Translations under genes and position numbers: made by a program | DNA from: JASGDB01 sp049841315 | GTDB lineage: Bacteria; Bacteroidota; Bacteroidia; Flavobacteriales; Weeksellaceae | Length of the DNA: 5,721 nucleotides | Assembly: GCA_049841315.1 (NCBI GenBank) | Contig: JASGDB010000073.1 | Location: 1 to 5,721 of the forward strand | Reading direction: 5' to 3' | Shown: piece after piece, positions 1 through 5,305 of the stretch | How positions within the stretch are numbered: position 1 is the first letter of the stretch | How the letters are laid out: each line of letters starts with the position of its first letter | Notes under the pieces: generated by a model | The model's database searches: none | Seen by the model: only the letters and a program-made list of their open reading frames with translations | What the model was told of the DNA's origin: nothing

Positions 1-135
1 AAACAGTCAATCTTCGCTGAACGAAGTGTCTTTGCGGACGAAAAATATTTTCAATAATGTAAAAAAAACTTTGCGACCATTGCGTTTAAAATAAAACAAT
101 TGATTTTTAGCCATTTACATTAAGTATATATATGT
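1..135. other. Noncoding left edge, no gene seen
   Basis: No convincing coding region is seen in this AT-rich stretch. It contains a small perfect hairpin (CTTCG at 12-16 pairing with CGAAG at 22-26) and the recurring word CTTTGCG at 29-35 and 69-75, with a related ATTGCGT near 79. Similar words (aatcttcg, cgcaga) occur near 4194-4207 and 4577-4590, so this may be decayed dispersed intergenic repeat. It could belong to the 3' flank of a gene outside the window. No function is assigned. Confidence 0.4.
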
Positions 136-155
136 TTTTAATGCGTTTGACCTGA
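136..155 (+). repeat. Partial copy (one end) of the inverted-repeat element seen at 4100-4267
   Basis: These 20 bases are identical to 4250-4269 (ttttaatgcg followed by tttgacctga). At 4248-4267 this sequence is the right inverted end of a MITE-like structure. Only that end is recognisable here, and it stops abruptly where the palindromic repeat copy R0 begins at 156. The matching left end is not found in 1-135, so this copy is truncated or decayed, or its remainder lies outside the window. Confidence 0.6.
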
Positions 156-178
156 GCATTGTTGAGTGCTCCGCACTC
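156..178 (+). repeat. Palindromic repeat copy R0 (subtype II, hairpin B only)
   Basis: The end of the linker (GCATTGTT) is followed by a perfect hairpin B: GAGTGC at 164-169, loop TCC, GCACTC at 173-178. It matches copy R3 beside the transposase (4765-4804 read on the minus strand) but lacks hairpin A and the first half of the linker. The missing part is replaced exactly by the 136-155 element. It is a distant member of the family clustered at 4627-5576. Confidence 0.7.
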
Positions 179-221
179 TTGCGGAAGAAAAATCCGGTAC
201 AGCCTGTCCCAAATATTGTGA

Positions 222-243
222 GAGTGCCAAACCATGCTTAGCC
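222..243 (-). repeat. Degenerate palindromic repeat remnant (linker plus half of hairpin B)
   Basis: Read on the minus strand, this is GGCTAAGCAT followed by GGTTTGGCACTC, matching 20 of 22 bases of the linker and first hairpin-B arm of copy R5 (5400-5421). The second arm of hairpin B and hairpin A are not recognisable, so it is a decayed fragment lying between R0 and the end of purE. Confidence 0.55.
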
Positions 244-280
244 TCATCCCGCTAAAGCAGATTGTGGATATAGAAAAAAT

Positions 281-294
281 ACGGAGTGCTGAAC
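281..294 (-). repeat. Repeat remnant touching the 3' end of purE
   Basis: On the minus strand this reads GTTCAGCACTCCGT, 13 of 14 bases identical to hairpin B of R2 and R4 (GTTCGGCACTCCGT). The closing arm is lost and replaced by a run of T on the minus strand. It begins one base after the purE stop codon, so a repeat copy once sat directly behind that gene. Confidence 0.5.
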
Positions 295-295
295 T

Positions 296-796
296 TTAAT
301 CAAATCCGTTGGGATGTTGTTTTTTAATTTCATCCACCGTTCCGAGAACTTTGTTTTTCAGGGAATCCTGATATTTCTGTAATTTCTCTGAAACCGCTGC
401 ATCAGAAGCTCCGATGATTTTTGCGGCTAAAATTCCTGCATTGGCAGCGCCGTTCAGGGCAACTGTCGCCACCGGAATTCCCGACGGCATCTGCAAAATT
501 GATAAGACCGAATCCCACCCATCAATAGAATTGGAAGACAGAATCGGAACACCGATGACGGGAAGCGTTGTACAGCTCGCCACCATGCCCGGAAGATGCG
601 CCGCTCCGCCTGCTCCGGCGATGATGACTTTCAGTCCCCGTTCTTTGGCGGTTTGTGCGTATTCAAACATGCGTTCCGGCGTGCGGTGTGCGGAAACGAC
701 CGTAAGTTCGTAAGGGATTTCGAGAAATTTTAGAAATTCGGCTGCTTGTTCCATAATTGGCAGGTCACTTTGGCTGCCCATAATAATTCCGACCAT
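296..796 (-). CDS. purE: N5-carboxyaminoimidazole ribonucleotide mutase (PurE, class I)
   Basis: PurE converts N5-CAIR to CAIR in de novo purine synthesis, in the cytoplasm. The 166-residue protein has the family's usual length and spans the whole domain. Visible motifs are the N-terminal phosphate-binding GSQSDLP (7-13), SAHRTP (35-40) with H37 at the position of the catalytic histidine of E. coli PurE, and AGAGGAAHLPGM (60-71), followed by QMPSGIPVATVALNGAANAG (102-121). These are hallmarks of class I PurE, which works with PurK. No purK is adjacent. The start is the ATG directly before VGIIMGSQSD; no methionine upstream fits better. The stop is followed at once by repeat remnants. A terminator and an AT-rich gap separate it from proC, so it is probably transcribed on its own. 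The identity is very secure from the motifs. Confidence 0.97.
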   Translation of the reverse strand: MVGIIMGSQSDLPIMEQAAEFLKFLEIPYELTVVSAHRTPERMFEYAQTAKERGLKVIIAGAGGAAHLPGMVASCTTLPVIGVPILSSNSIDGWDSVLSILQMPSGIPVATVALNGAANAGILAAKIIGASDAAVSEKLQKYQDSLKNKVLGTVDEIKKQHPNGFD

Positions 797-817
797 TTTT
801 ACATTTTTATCAGAGTA

Positions 818-825
818 TAAAGATA
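818..825 (-). promoter_or_regulatory. Possible -7 box of a purE promoter
   Basis: On the minus strand the gap before purE contains TATCTTTA, an imperfect match (final A instead of G) to the Bacteroidota -7 element TAnnTTTG, 21 bases before the start codon. No clear TTG -33 element is found at the expected distance. The 140-base gap and the candidate terminator upstream suggest purE needs its own promoter, so this is a tentative placement. Confidence 0.3.
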
Positions 826-861
826 GAAAATTTTTAAAAGCCTCATAAAAATGAAAAAGAA

Positions 862-901
862 TCCGGTCTTAACTCCGAAAATAGGGAAGATGAAAACCGG
901 A
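862..901 (-). terminator. Candidate intrinsic terminator after proC
   Basis: On the minus strand, 37 bases after the proC stop codon, a 9-bp stem (TCCGGTTTT with AAGACCGGA, one U-G pair) closes a 22-base loop. It is followed by the T-rich ATTCTTTTTC. The position between proC and purE fits the end of the aminotransferase-murB-proC transcript. The large loop and interrupted T tract make it only moderately convincing. Confidence 0.4.
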
Positions 902-937
902 AGCTCAAACAGCATCAAATTCTTAAACAAATTCAAA

Positions 938-1741
938 CTAATTATTGAGCTCTTGCGAACGTTTTTCAGCTGCAAGAATTGCGCTTTGCAGGATGTTTTC
1001 AAGATTGTTTTCCCTGAATAATTGTAAAGCAGCTTCGGTAGTTCCCCCTTTGGAAGCGACATCTTTTATCAGTTCCTCCAATGATTTTTCAGAGTTATTA
1101 ATGAGATGATAAGCTCCGAGCATGGTTTGTTTTACGAATAATTTGGACAGATTTTCTTCGAGCCCCATGTCTGTACCTGCTTTTATCATAGCATTTACGA
1201 TATAATAAAAATAGGCAGGGCCGCTTCCTGAAAGTGCGGTAACTGCATTAAGCAAATCTTCGTTTTCAAGATAAACAGACCTTCCTGTCGAGTTCATTAG
1301 TCTTTCAACATTCATGAGCTGATTGACAGATACTCCGCTGGCTGCCGTATACCCTGTAATCCCCATGCCGATAAGGGTAGGAGTGTTCGGCATCGCACGA
1401 ACCACAAGATGATGATTCAACGCTTTTTGAATTTTTTCAATGGAAATTCCTGCCATGATAGAAAGTACCATTGTGTTTTCAGGAATACTGAAAGGCAGAT
1501 GTTCTGCCAGAAAACCGAAATCCTGCGGTTTTACGGAAAGGATAACCAAATCTGCATCAAGAGTATGGATTTCCTCAAAAAAAGAAACCTGAGAATAGGG
1601 AAACTCTGCCAGAATTTCGTTTTTTCTCTTCTTATTTCTGGTGATAAGGTGAAGGTGTTCCGGCTTGATGAGTTCAAATTTTAAAAAAGATTTGGAAAAG
1701 GAAATTCCCATTTTTCCGGCTCCGAGAACGGCAATTTTCAT
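938..1741 (-). CDS. proC: Pyrroline-5-carboxylate reductase (ProC)
   Basis: ProC reduces 1-pyrroline-5-carboxylate to L-proline with NAD(P)H, the last step of proline synthesis, in the cytoplasm. The 267-residue protein has the usual length. The N-terminus carries a Rossmann nucleotide-binding motif, VLGAGKMG (5-12), with SVKPQ at 69-73 and MPNTP at 117-121. The C-terminal helical dimerisation domain carries ALSGSGPAYFYY (169-180) and the family signature around SKGGTTEAALQ (230-240). The start is the ATG at the Rossmann strand (MKIAVLGAGKMG), leaving no spare N-terminal residues. It lies 31 bases after murB, close enough for cotranscription. The gene is complete with no missing key residue. 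A minus-strand frame overlapping its end (799-1062) is not a gene. Confidence 0.96.
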   Translation of the reverse strand: MKIAVLGAGKMGISFSKSFLKFELIKPEHLHLITRNKKRKNEILAEFPYSQVSFFEEIHTLDADLVILSVKPQDFGFLAEHLPFSIPENTMVLSIMAGISIEKIQKALNHHLVVRAMPNTPTLIGMGITGYTAASGVSVNQLMNVERLMNSTGRSVYLENEDLLNAVTALSGSGPAYFYYIVNAMIKAGTDMGLEENLSKLFVKQTMLGAYHLINNSEKSLEELIKDVASKGGTTEAALQLFRENNLENILQSAILAAEKRSQELNN

Positions 1742-1772
1742 AGTGATTTTTGTGTTGTTAGATTTTCCTGCA

Positions 1773-2813
1773 TCAAATAATATTCACTTCTCTTTCCAAC
1801 TCAATACCATATTTCTCTTTCACGGAATTGATAATCATAGCCGAAAAATCAAAAATTTCCTTTCCTGAAGCCTTTCCTGTTTTGTTGATAATCACCAATG
1901 CCTGCAAATGATGTGTCGCCGCGTTTCCGATTTGTTTCCCTTTCCAACCGCATTGTTCGATGAGCCAGCCTGCCGGAACTTTCACAAAATCTCCGTTCGG
2001 ATACCCAGGAATATCGGGGAATTTCTGTTTTAAATTTTCATATTGGGAGAGCGGAATTGTCGGATTTTTAAAGAAACTTCCTGCGTTTCCGGTTTCTTTC
2101 GGGTCGGGAAGTTTGCTCTGCCGGATATGAATCACCGCTTTGGATACATCCTGAATAGTCGGATTTTCAACGCCCATTTTTTCCAGTTCGGATTGGATTG
2201 CGCCGTATTCCACATTGATTCTGTGGTTTTTTGAAGTAAGGCGGAACGTAACTTCCAGAATAACATATTTCCCTTTATTTTGCTTGAAAAAAGAATCGCG
2301 GTAACCAAACTGGCAGGCTTCCAGTCCGAAAGTTTCAATCTCAAAAGTTCCAAGATTCATGACTTTGCAACTTTCAAAAACATCTTTGATTTCCGTTCCG
2401 TAAGCTCCGATATTCTGCATCGGCGAAGTTCCCACATTTCCCGGAATCAGCGAAAGGTTTTCGAGTCCGCCGTAGTTTTTTTCCAGACAGTATATCACAA
2501 ACTGGTGCCAGTTTTCCGATGCTTTTGCAGTAACGAGAACGGTGTTCTCATCTGCGGTTTCTTCGAAAATGCCTTTAAAATTGAGCTTTACCGCCAGACC
2601 TTCGTAATCTTTGGTGAGCAGAATATTGCTTCCGCCACCTAAAAATAAAATGGGTGAGTGGGAGAACGGGTGAGTGGGAGATTTTGAAAGTTTGACGGCT
2701 TCAATCAATTCTTCTACGGAAGAAATTTTCGCAAAATATTTCGCGGAAACATCAACTCCGAAAGTATTGTAAGGCTGTAAGGAAACGTTTTCCTGAATTT
2801 TTTCCATGAGCAT
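1773..2813 (-). CDS. murB: UDP-N-acetylenolpyruvoylglucosamine reductase (MurB, type I)
   Basis: MurB is the FAD enzyme that reduces UDP-GlcNAc-enolpyruvate to UDP-MurNAc with NADPH in cytoplasmic peptidoglycan precursor synthesis. The 346 residues compare with 342 in E. coli. Visible features are NTFG near the N-terminus (16-19), the FAD-binding GGGSN (59-63), LENLSLIPGNVGTSPMQNIG (117-136), GYRDS (170-174, catalytic Arg172), GNAGSFFKNP (242-251, catalytic Ser246) and the C-terminal Glu342 in LEREV. The YRDS loop and full length place it with type I (E. coli-like) enzymes. The listed start is 2 bases after the aminotransferase stop; a second ATG two codons later is equally possible. An in-frame tandem repeat lengthens the segment before GGGSN (about residues 45-53). 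Confidence 0.97.
   Translation of the reverse strand: MLMEKIQENVSLQPYNTFGVDVSAKYFAKISSVEELIEAVKLSKSPTHPFSHSPILFLGGGSNILLTKDYEGLAVKLNFKGIFEETADENTVLVTAKASENWHQFVIYCLEKNYGGLENLSLIPGNVGTSPMQNIGAYGTEIKDVFESCKVMNLGTFEIETFGLEACQFGYRDSFFKQNKGKYVILEVTFRLTSKNHRINVEYGAIQSELEKMGVENPTIQDVSKAVIHIRQSKLPDPKETGNAGSFFKNPTIPLSQYENLKQKFPDIPGYPNGDFVKVPAGWLIEQCGWKGKQIGNAATHHLQALVIINKTGKASGKEIFDFSAMIINSVKEKYGIELEREVNII
2652..2681 (-). repeat. In-frame 14-base tandem repeat inside murB
   Basis: The 14 bases gggtgagtgggaga occur at 2652-2665 and again at 2668-2681, a 16-base period. On the coding strand they give the low-complexity peptide SPTHPFSHSP immediately before the FAD-binding GGGSN loop of MurB. Compared with E. 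coli MurB, the segment is about five residues longer. The tract resembles Ser-Pro-Thr-His rich tracts that I recall from other Bacteroidota; that resemblance is from memory. Confidence 0.75.
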
Positions 2814-2815
2814 TT

Positions 2816-4021
2816 TTACAGATTAAACTCCAGTTTGTATTTCTGAAGCGCATCATTCAGAAGTTCCACGCTTCTCCGTAAATCTTCTTCTTTCAGAACG
2901 TAAGCGATTCTCACTTGTTTTTTTCCGAGTTCGGGATTGCTGTAAAAACCGCTCATCGGGGCAACCATTACGGTTTCGTTTTGATATGAATATTTTTCCA
3001 GAAGCCATTGCGCAAATTTATCGGAATCATCCACCGGAAGTTCGACAGCACAGTAAAATGCACCTTTCGGTTTCGGACAGATAACACCCGGAATGTCGTT
3101 CAGTAAATCAACGAGGAGATTTCTGCGTTTTGTATATTCTTCACGAACGGAGCGGATATAAGCACCGTCGTCCACATGCGCGGCAGTTGCGGCAATCTGT
3201 CCGAGGAGAACAGGGCTCAGCCTTGCCTGGGCGAAAAGAATGGCAGCGCTGCGGATTTTTTCGGAACGGGTAATAAGACAGCCGATTCTTGCACCGCACA
3301 TGGAATATCTTTTCGATTCGGAATCGATGATAATCACATTTTCGGATGCTTCAGTAAATTCCAGCATGGAAACCTGCTGTTTTCCGTCGTACACATATTC
3401 GCGGTATACTTCGTCGGAAATAATAACAATATCGTGTTTCAGAGCGATTTCTGCGAGTTTTTTCAGTTCCTCCCGGGTGTAGAGATATCCGGTCGGATTT
3501 CCGGGATTGCAGATGATAATGGCTCTTGTTTTGTCCGTGATTTTCTTTTCAAATTCTTCAATCGGAGGAAGTGCGAAACCTGTTTCTATTGTGGACGGAA
3601 CGGCTACTACATTGATATTGAATGTTCCTGCAAAACCATTATAATTGGCATAATACGGTTCAGGAATGATGATTTCATCACCATCGTCGCACAAGGTGGA
3701 AATAGCGAAATTCAACGCTTCGGAACCGCCATTGGTTACGATAAAATGTTTTTCGGAAAGGTCGGTAAAACCTAATGTATAATAGTAATCTTTAAGAGCG
3801 GTTCTGTATTCGATATTCCCTTCGGAAAGGGCATAATCCAGAACTTTTAAATCAATATTTCGGATAGCGTTCAAAGCGGTTTCAGGTGTTTCAATATCGG
3901 GCTGTCCGATGTTGAGGTGGTATACTTTGATTCCTTTTTGTTTTGCCTGAATGGCGTAAGGAACGAGTTTTCGAACCGGTGAAGCGGGCATTTTCTGTGC
4001 TCTTTGTGAAATGTTTGGCAT
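2816..4021 (-). CDS. PLP-dependent class I/II aminotransferase (aspartate aminotransferase-like)
   Basis: This is a cytoplasmic fold-type I PLP enzyme that transfers an amino group between an amino acid and a 2-oxo acid. The 401 residues match the family's usual length. Visible features are NIGQPDIETP near the N-terminus (37-46), TNGGSEA (96-102), the NPGNPTG motif (172-178, with Asn175 expected to contact the PLP ring), SDEVY (202-206, Asp203 for the pyridine nitrogen), Lys237 in SESKRYSMCGARIG as the Schiff-base lysine, and Arg371 in VRIAY for the substrate carboxylate. The usual Trp after SMxG is Ala244 here, as in a subgroup of the family. Substrate specificity cannot be read from these motifs; aspartate, aromatic or alanine substrates are all possible. 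It is the first gene of the unit with murB and proC, with a promoter about 30 bases upstream. Confidence 0.93.
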   Translation of the reverse strand: MPNISQRAQKMPASPVRKLVPYAIQAKQKGIKVYHLNIGQPDIETPETALNAIRNIDLKVLDYALSEGNIEYRTALKDYYYTLGFTDLSEKHFIVTNGGSEALNFAISTLCDDGDEIIIPEPYYANYNGFAGTFNINVVAVPSTIETGFALPPIEEFEKKITDKTRAIIICNPGNPTGYLYTREELKKLAEIALKHDIVIISDEVYREYVYDGKQQVSMLEFTEASENVIIIDSESKRYSMCGARIGCLITRSEKIRSAAILFAQARLSPVLLGQIAATAAHVDDGAYIRSVREEYTKRRNLLVDLLNDIPGVICPKPKGAFYCAVELPVDDSDKFAQWLLEKYSYQNETVMVAPMSGFYSNPELGKKQVRIAYVLKEEDLRRSVELLNDALQKYKLEFNL

Positions 4022-4049
4022 AATCGGGTTTCTGTTTTTAGTAAAAATA

Positions 4050-4057
4050 CAAAATTA
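4050..4057 (-). promoter_or_regulatory. -7 box of the aminotransferase-murB-proC promoter
   Basis: On the minus strand TAATTTTG matches the Bacteroidota -7 element TAnnTTTG exactly, 28 bases before the aminotransferase start codon. The -33 element is weak: the best candidate is TTTC, 22 bases further upstream (4080-4083). Transcription would begin near 4043, giving a leader of about 20 bases. Confidence 0.5.
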
Positions 4058-4087
4058 CGGATTTGTTTGTAAAGTATGGGAAAGAAA

Positions 4088-4279
4088 GATGATTTAAACA
4101 GGCTAAACGCATTAAAATTTGAGCTGGGATGCAGTGATATATTGGTACTTTTCGTCTTAATCGTGAAAGATTACCAACATTGCGCAAATTGGCTACGCAG
4201 AATCTTCGATTTCGTTGCTTTTTCTGATTCAAAATTTTAGGGTAAGGAATTTTAATGCGTTTGACCTGATGATTTAAAC
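4088..4279. mobile_element. MITE-like element with inverted ends and a flanking 12-base direct repeat
   Basis: The exact direct repeat GATGATTTAAAC occurs at 4088-4099 and 4268-4279. Immediately inside are inverted ends: AGGCTAAACGCATTAAAATT at 4100-4119 matches the reverse complement of 4248-4267 in 18 of 20 bases, with a perfect 15-bp core. The 168-base body has no gene. This is the layout of a small non-autonomous transposon with a target duplication. One end recurs at 136-155. Against that reading, the bases after the right direct repeat (CAGGGCAAAC) also resemble the inverted end, so the structure could instead be two partial copies of one palindromic repeat. No autonomous partner is in the window. 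Confidence 0.5.
4131..4183. other. Imperfect stem-loop inside the MITE-like element
   Basis: The arm TTGGTACTTTTCG (4142-4154) pairs with 4162-4177 (CGTGAAAGATTACCAA) with small bulges, closing a 7-base loop. GCAGTG (4131-4136) and CATTGC (4178-4183) extend the stem across a 5-base bulge. It sits centrally between the inverted ends, so the whole element could fold into one long structure. Whether it is expressed as RNA is unknown. Confidence 0.45.
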
Positions 4280-4289
4280 CAGGGCAAAC
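4259..4289. repeat. Short palindrome at the right border of the MITE-like element
   Basis: GTTTGACCTG (4259-4268) pairs with CAGGGCAAAC (4280-4289) with one mismatch around an 11-base loop. It overlaps the right inverted end and the right direct repeat. It therefore supports the alternative reading in which the basic unit is this palindrome and the 12-base direct repeat is its loop. Confidence 0.45.
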
Positions 4290-4296
4290 ATTTTTT

Positions 4297-4324
4297 TTGG
4301 CAAATTGTTTTTGAGGTATTTTTG
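4297..4324 (+). promoter_or_regulatory. Promoter of the small plus-strand gene at 4355
   Basis: TTG at 4297-4299, a 17-base spacer and TATTTTTG at 4317-4324 match the flavobacterial consensus TTG-N17-23-TAnnTTTG. The start codon is 30 bases further on, giving a predicted leader of roughly 24 bases. The -33 element lies just outside the MITE-like element. Confidence 0.55.
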
Positions 4325-4354
4325 TGTCTTTGTAATCATTAGACCCATAAAGCA

Positions 4355-4675
4355 ATGACAACAATCACTCTAAAAATATACGAACGCACCAAAAAAGGTA
4401 AGTCATTTTTGGAATTTACAAGAACGTTTTTTCAGGAAGGAAAAGAGATTACTTTGGTTGAAGAAGAGGAAAAAAGCCCCTATAATCTGGAATTTGTAAA
4501 AATGGTTTTGGAATCCAGAAAAGATATTGAAAAAGGTAACTTTACAGTAATTAAAGATGTAAATAGTCGCTCATTAAAGTTCGCAGAGATCTTGCCAATT
4601 ATGACAAATTACGGACAATCGTTAAAGGTTAAGGTTGATTGTTCGGCACGCTGTGCCGGTCTGCCTCACACGTAA
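4355..4675 (+). CDS. Small DUF2683-like (putative antitoxin-type) protein, C-terminus replaced by repeat DNA
   Basis: The first 70 of 106 residues resemble, from memory, small Bacteroidota proteins of the DUF2683 type, often listed as antitoxin-like and found before RelE/ParE-type toxins. The pattern is a short beta start (MTTITLKIYERTKKGKSFLE), an acidic stretch, and KSPYNLEFVKMVLES (40-54). No catalytic motif, signal peptide or membrane segment is seen. The family normally ends soon after the position reached here at VIKDVN (65-70). From about residue 72 the sequence is unlike it, and from about 90 it is encoded by palindromic repeat copies R1 and R2; the TAA stop is the loop of R2 hairpin A. 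No toxin gene follows, so this is probably an orphan, damaged or relic copy. It has its own good promoter. The family assignment is moderate; a DNA-binding antitoxin role is inference. Confidence 0.55.
   Translation: MTTITLKIYERTKKGKSFLEFTRTFFQEGKEITLVEEEEKSPYNLEFVKMVLESRKDIEKGNFTVIKDVNSRSLKFAEILPIMTNYGQSLKVKVDCSARCAGLPHT
4627..4658 (+). repeat. Palindromic repeat R1 (subtype I, hairpin A missing)
   Basis: GGTTAAG (4627-4633), a degenerate linker, and hairpin B: CGGCAC at 4644-4649, loop GCT, GTGCCG at 4653-4658. The loop differs from the TCC of all other copies. Hairpin A is not visible. It lies inside the 3' end of the open frame at 4355-4675. Confidence 0.75.
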
Positions 4676-4712
4676 ACGTATGAGGTTAAGCATAGTTCGG
4701 CACTCCGTGCCG
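4664..4712 (+). repeat. Palindromic repeat R2 (subtype I, full unit)
   Basis: Hairpin A is CCTCA with TGAGG (4664-4668 and 4681-4685), one C/A mismatch, then ACG with CGT around a TAAA loop. The linker is TTAAGCATAGTT (4686-4697). Hairpin B is CGGCAC, TCC, GTGCCG (4698-4712). R4 aligns over the same 49 bases. Confidence 0.88.
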
Positions 4713-4730
4713 GGTAAAAATCGTATGATT

Positions 4731-4759
4731 TTGATAATCAATAAATTTGGTTATTTTTG
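4731..4759 (+). promoter_or_regulatory. Promoter of the transposase gene
   Basis: TTG at 4731-4733, an 18-base spacer and TATTTTTG at 4752-4759 match the flavobacterial promoter consensus. It lies between repeats R2 and R3. The predicted start of transcription is near 4764-4766, exactly where hairpin B of R3 begins, so the mRNA leader of about 70 bases would open with that hairpin. Confidence 0.6.
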
Positions 4760-4764
4760 TAAGA

Positions 4765-4804
4765 GAGTGCGGAGCACTCAACGATGCTTAACCCAAGCGT
4801 TGGG
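4765..4804 (-). repeat. Palindromic repeat R3 (subtype II, full unit, inverted)
   Basis: On the minus strand: hairpin A CCCAA-cgc-TTGGG (4804-4792), linker TTAAGCATCGTT, then hairpin B GAGTGC-TCC-GCACTC (4779-4765). All stems are perfect. It faces the opposite way to R1 and R2 and lies in the predicted leader of the transposase mRNA. Confidence 0.88.
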
Positions 4805-4814
4805 AGACAGAGTG

Positions 4815-4828
4815 CAGAACAAATCAAC
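4815..4828 (-). repeat. Repeat remnant in the transposase leader
   Basis: CAGAACAAATCAAC matches 13 of 14 bases of the hairpin-B/linker junction of R7 (5562-5575). The rest of the unit is lost. It ends five bases before the transposase start codon, so part of the leader derives from a further inverted repeat copy. Confidence 0.4.
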
Positions 4829-4833
4829 AAAAT

Positions 4834-5286
4834 ATGAGTTACACCAAACTTTTGTATCATATTATATTTCGGACAAAATACAGTCATCCGACAATTCCGA
4901 ATGAAAGTTCCGATAAACTATACCGGTATATATGGGGTTTTGTGAAAAATCACAAATCGGTTTTGTATCGAGTGAACGGAATGCCCGACCATATCCATAT
5001 TTTTGTTCAACTGCACCCAACGATTGCGGTTTCCGATTTTGTAAAGAAACTGAAAAATGCCACCCACAAATGGCTCGATGACAATAAAAAAGATTTTCCT
5101 GATTTTCAGGCGTGGGCTGTGAAATATTGTGCATTGACTTATTCTGACAGAGATAAAGATATGATTGTTAACTACATCAAAAACCAGCGTGAACATCACA
5201 AAACAGAATCAGTAATAGATGAAATAAGACGTTTGTTGTCCGAACACCATATTAAAATTGACGAAAAGTATTTTAATGAAGATTAG
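4834..5286 (+). CDS. HUH/Y1 single-strand transposase of the IS200/IS605 TnpA-RAYT superfamily
   Basis: Y1 transposases cut and join single-stranded DNA at hairpins through a covalent phosphotyrosine. The 150-residue protein is complete for a single Y1_Tnp domain. Visible features are the N-terminal strand YHIIFRTKY (8-16), the metal-binding HUH motif H53-I54-H55 in GMPDHIHIF (49-57), and the catalytic helix IVNYIKNQREHH (111-122) with Tyr114 and Gln118 in the expected places. The C-terminal helix ends in IDEKYF, typical of Bacteroidota members. No tnpB accompanies it. The start is the ATG before SYTKLLYHIIF, the usual N-terminus. Oppositely oriented hairpin repeats on its two sides (R3 left, R4 right) fit a RAYT that acts on REP-like palindromes better than an IS200/IS605 element with same-strand ends. 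Key residues are intact, so it may be active. It has its own promoter and a hairpin terminator from R4. Confidence 0.92.
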   Translation: MSYTKLLYHIIFRTKYSHPTIPNESSDKLYRYIWGFVKNHKSVLYRVNGMPDHIHIFVQLHPTIAVSDFVKKLKNATHKWLDDNKKDFPDFQAWAVKYCALTYSDRDKDMIVNYIKNQREHHKTESVIDEIRRLLSEHHIKIDEKYFNED

Positions 5287-5305
5287 TATTGTTGGGCTCT
5301 CTTTT

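Noticed and set aside
799..1062. Minus-strand 87-residue frame overlapping the end of proC
   Set aside because: Most of it lies in another frame of proC, its product is low-complexity and hydrophobic without a recognisable family, and the rest covers the terminator and promoter region before purE.
3176..3775. Plus-strand 199-residue frame opposite the aminotransferase
   Set aside because: The minus-strand aminotransferase has all its family motifs across this stretch. The plus-strand product is rich in Cys and Phe and resembles no known protein.
4038..4364. Minus-strand 108-residue frame in the gap right of the aminotransferase
   Set aside because: It spans the MITE-like element and both promoters and has basic, non-protein-like composition. 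It is better explained as intergenic repeat DNA.
4575..4632. Short alternative-frame peptide (about 20 codons, ending in a TAA near 4632) as a toxin-gene relic
   Set aside because: It is too short to recognise and shows no match to a RelE/ParE motif. The DNA also resembles words from intergenic repeats seen elsewhere in the window.
4635..4904. Plus-strand 89-residue frame across R1-R3 into the transposase
   Set aside because: It is read through palindromic repeats and the transposase promoter and overlaps the transposase in another frame.
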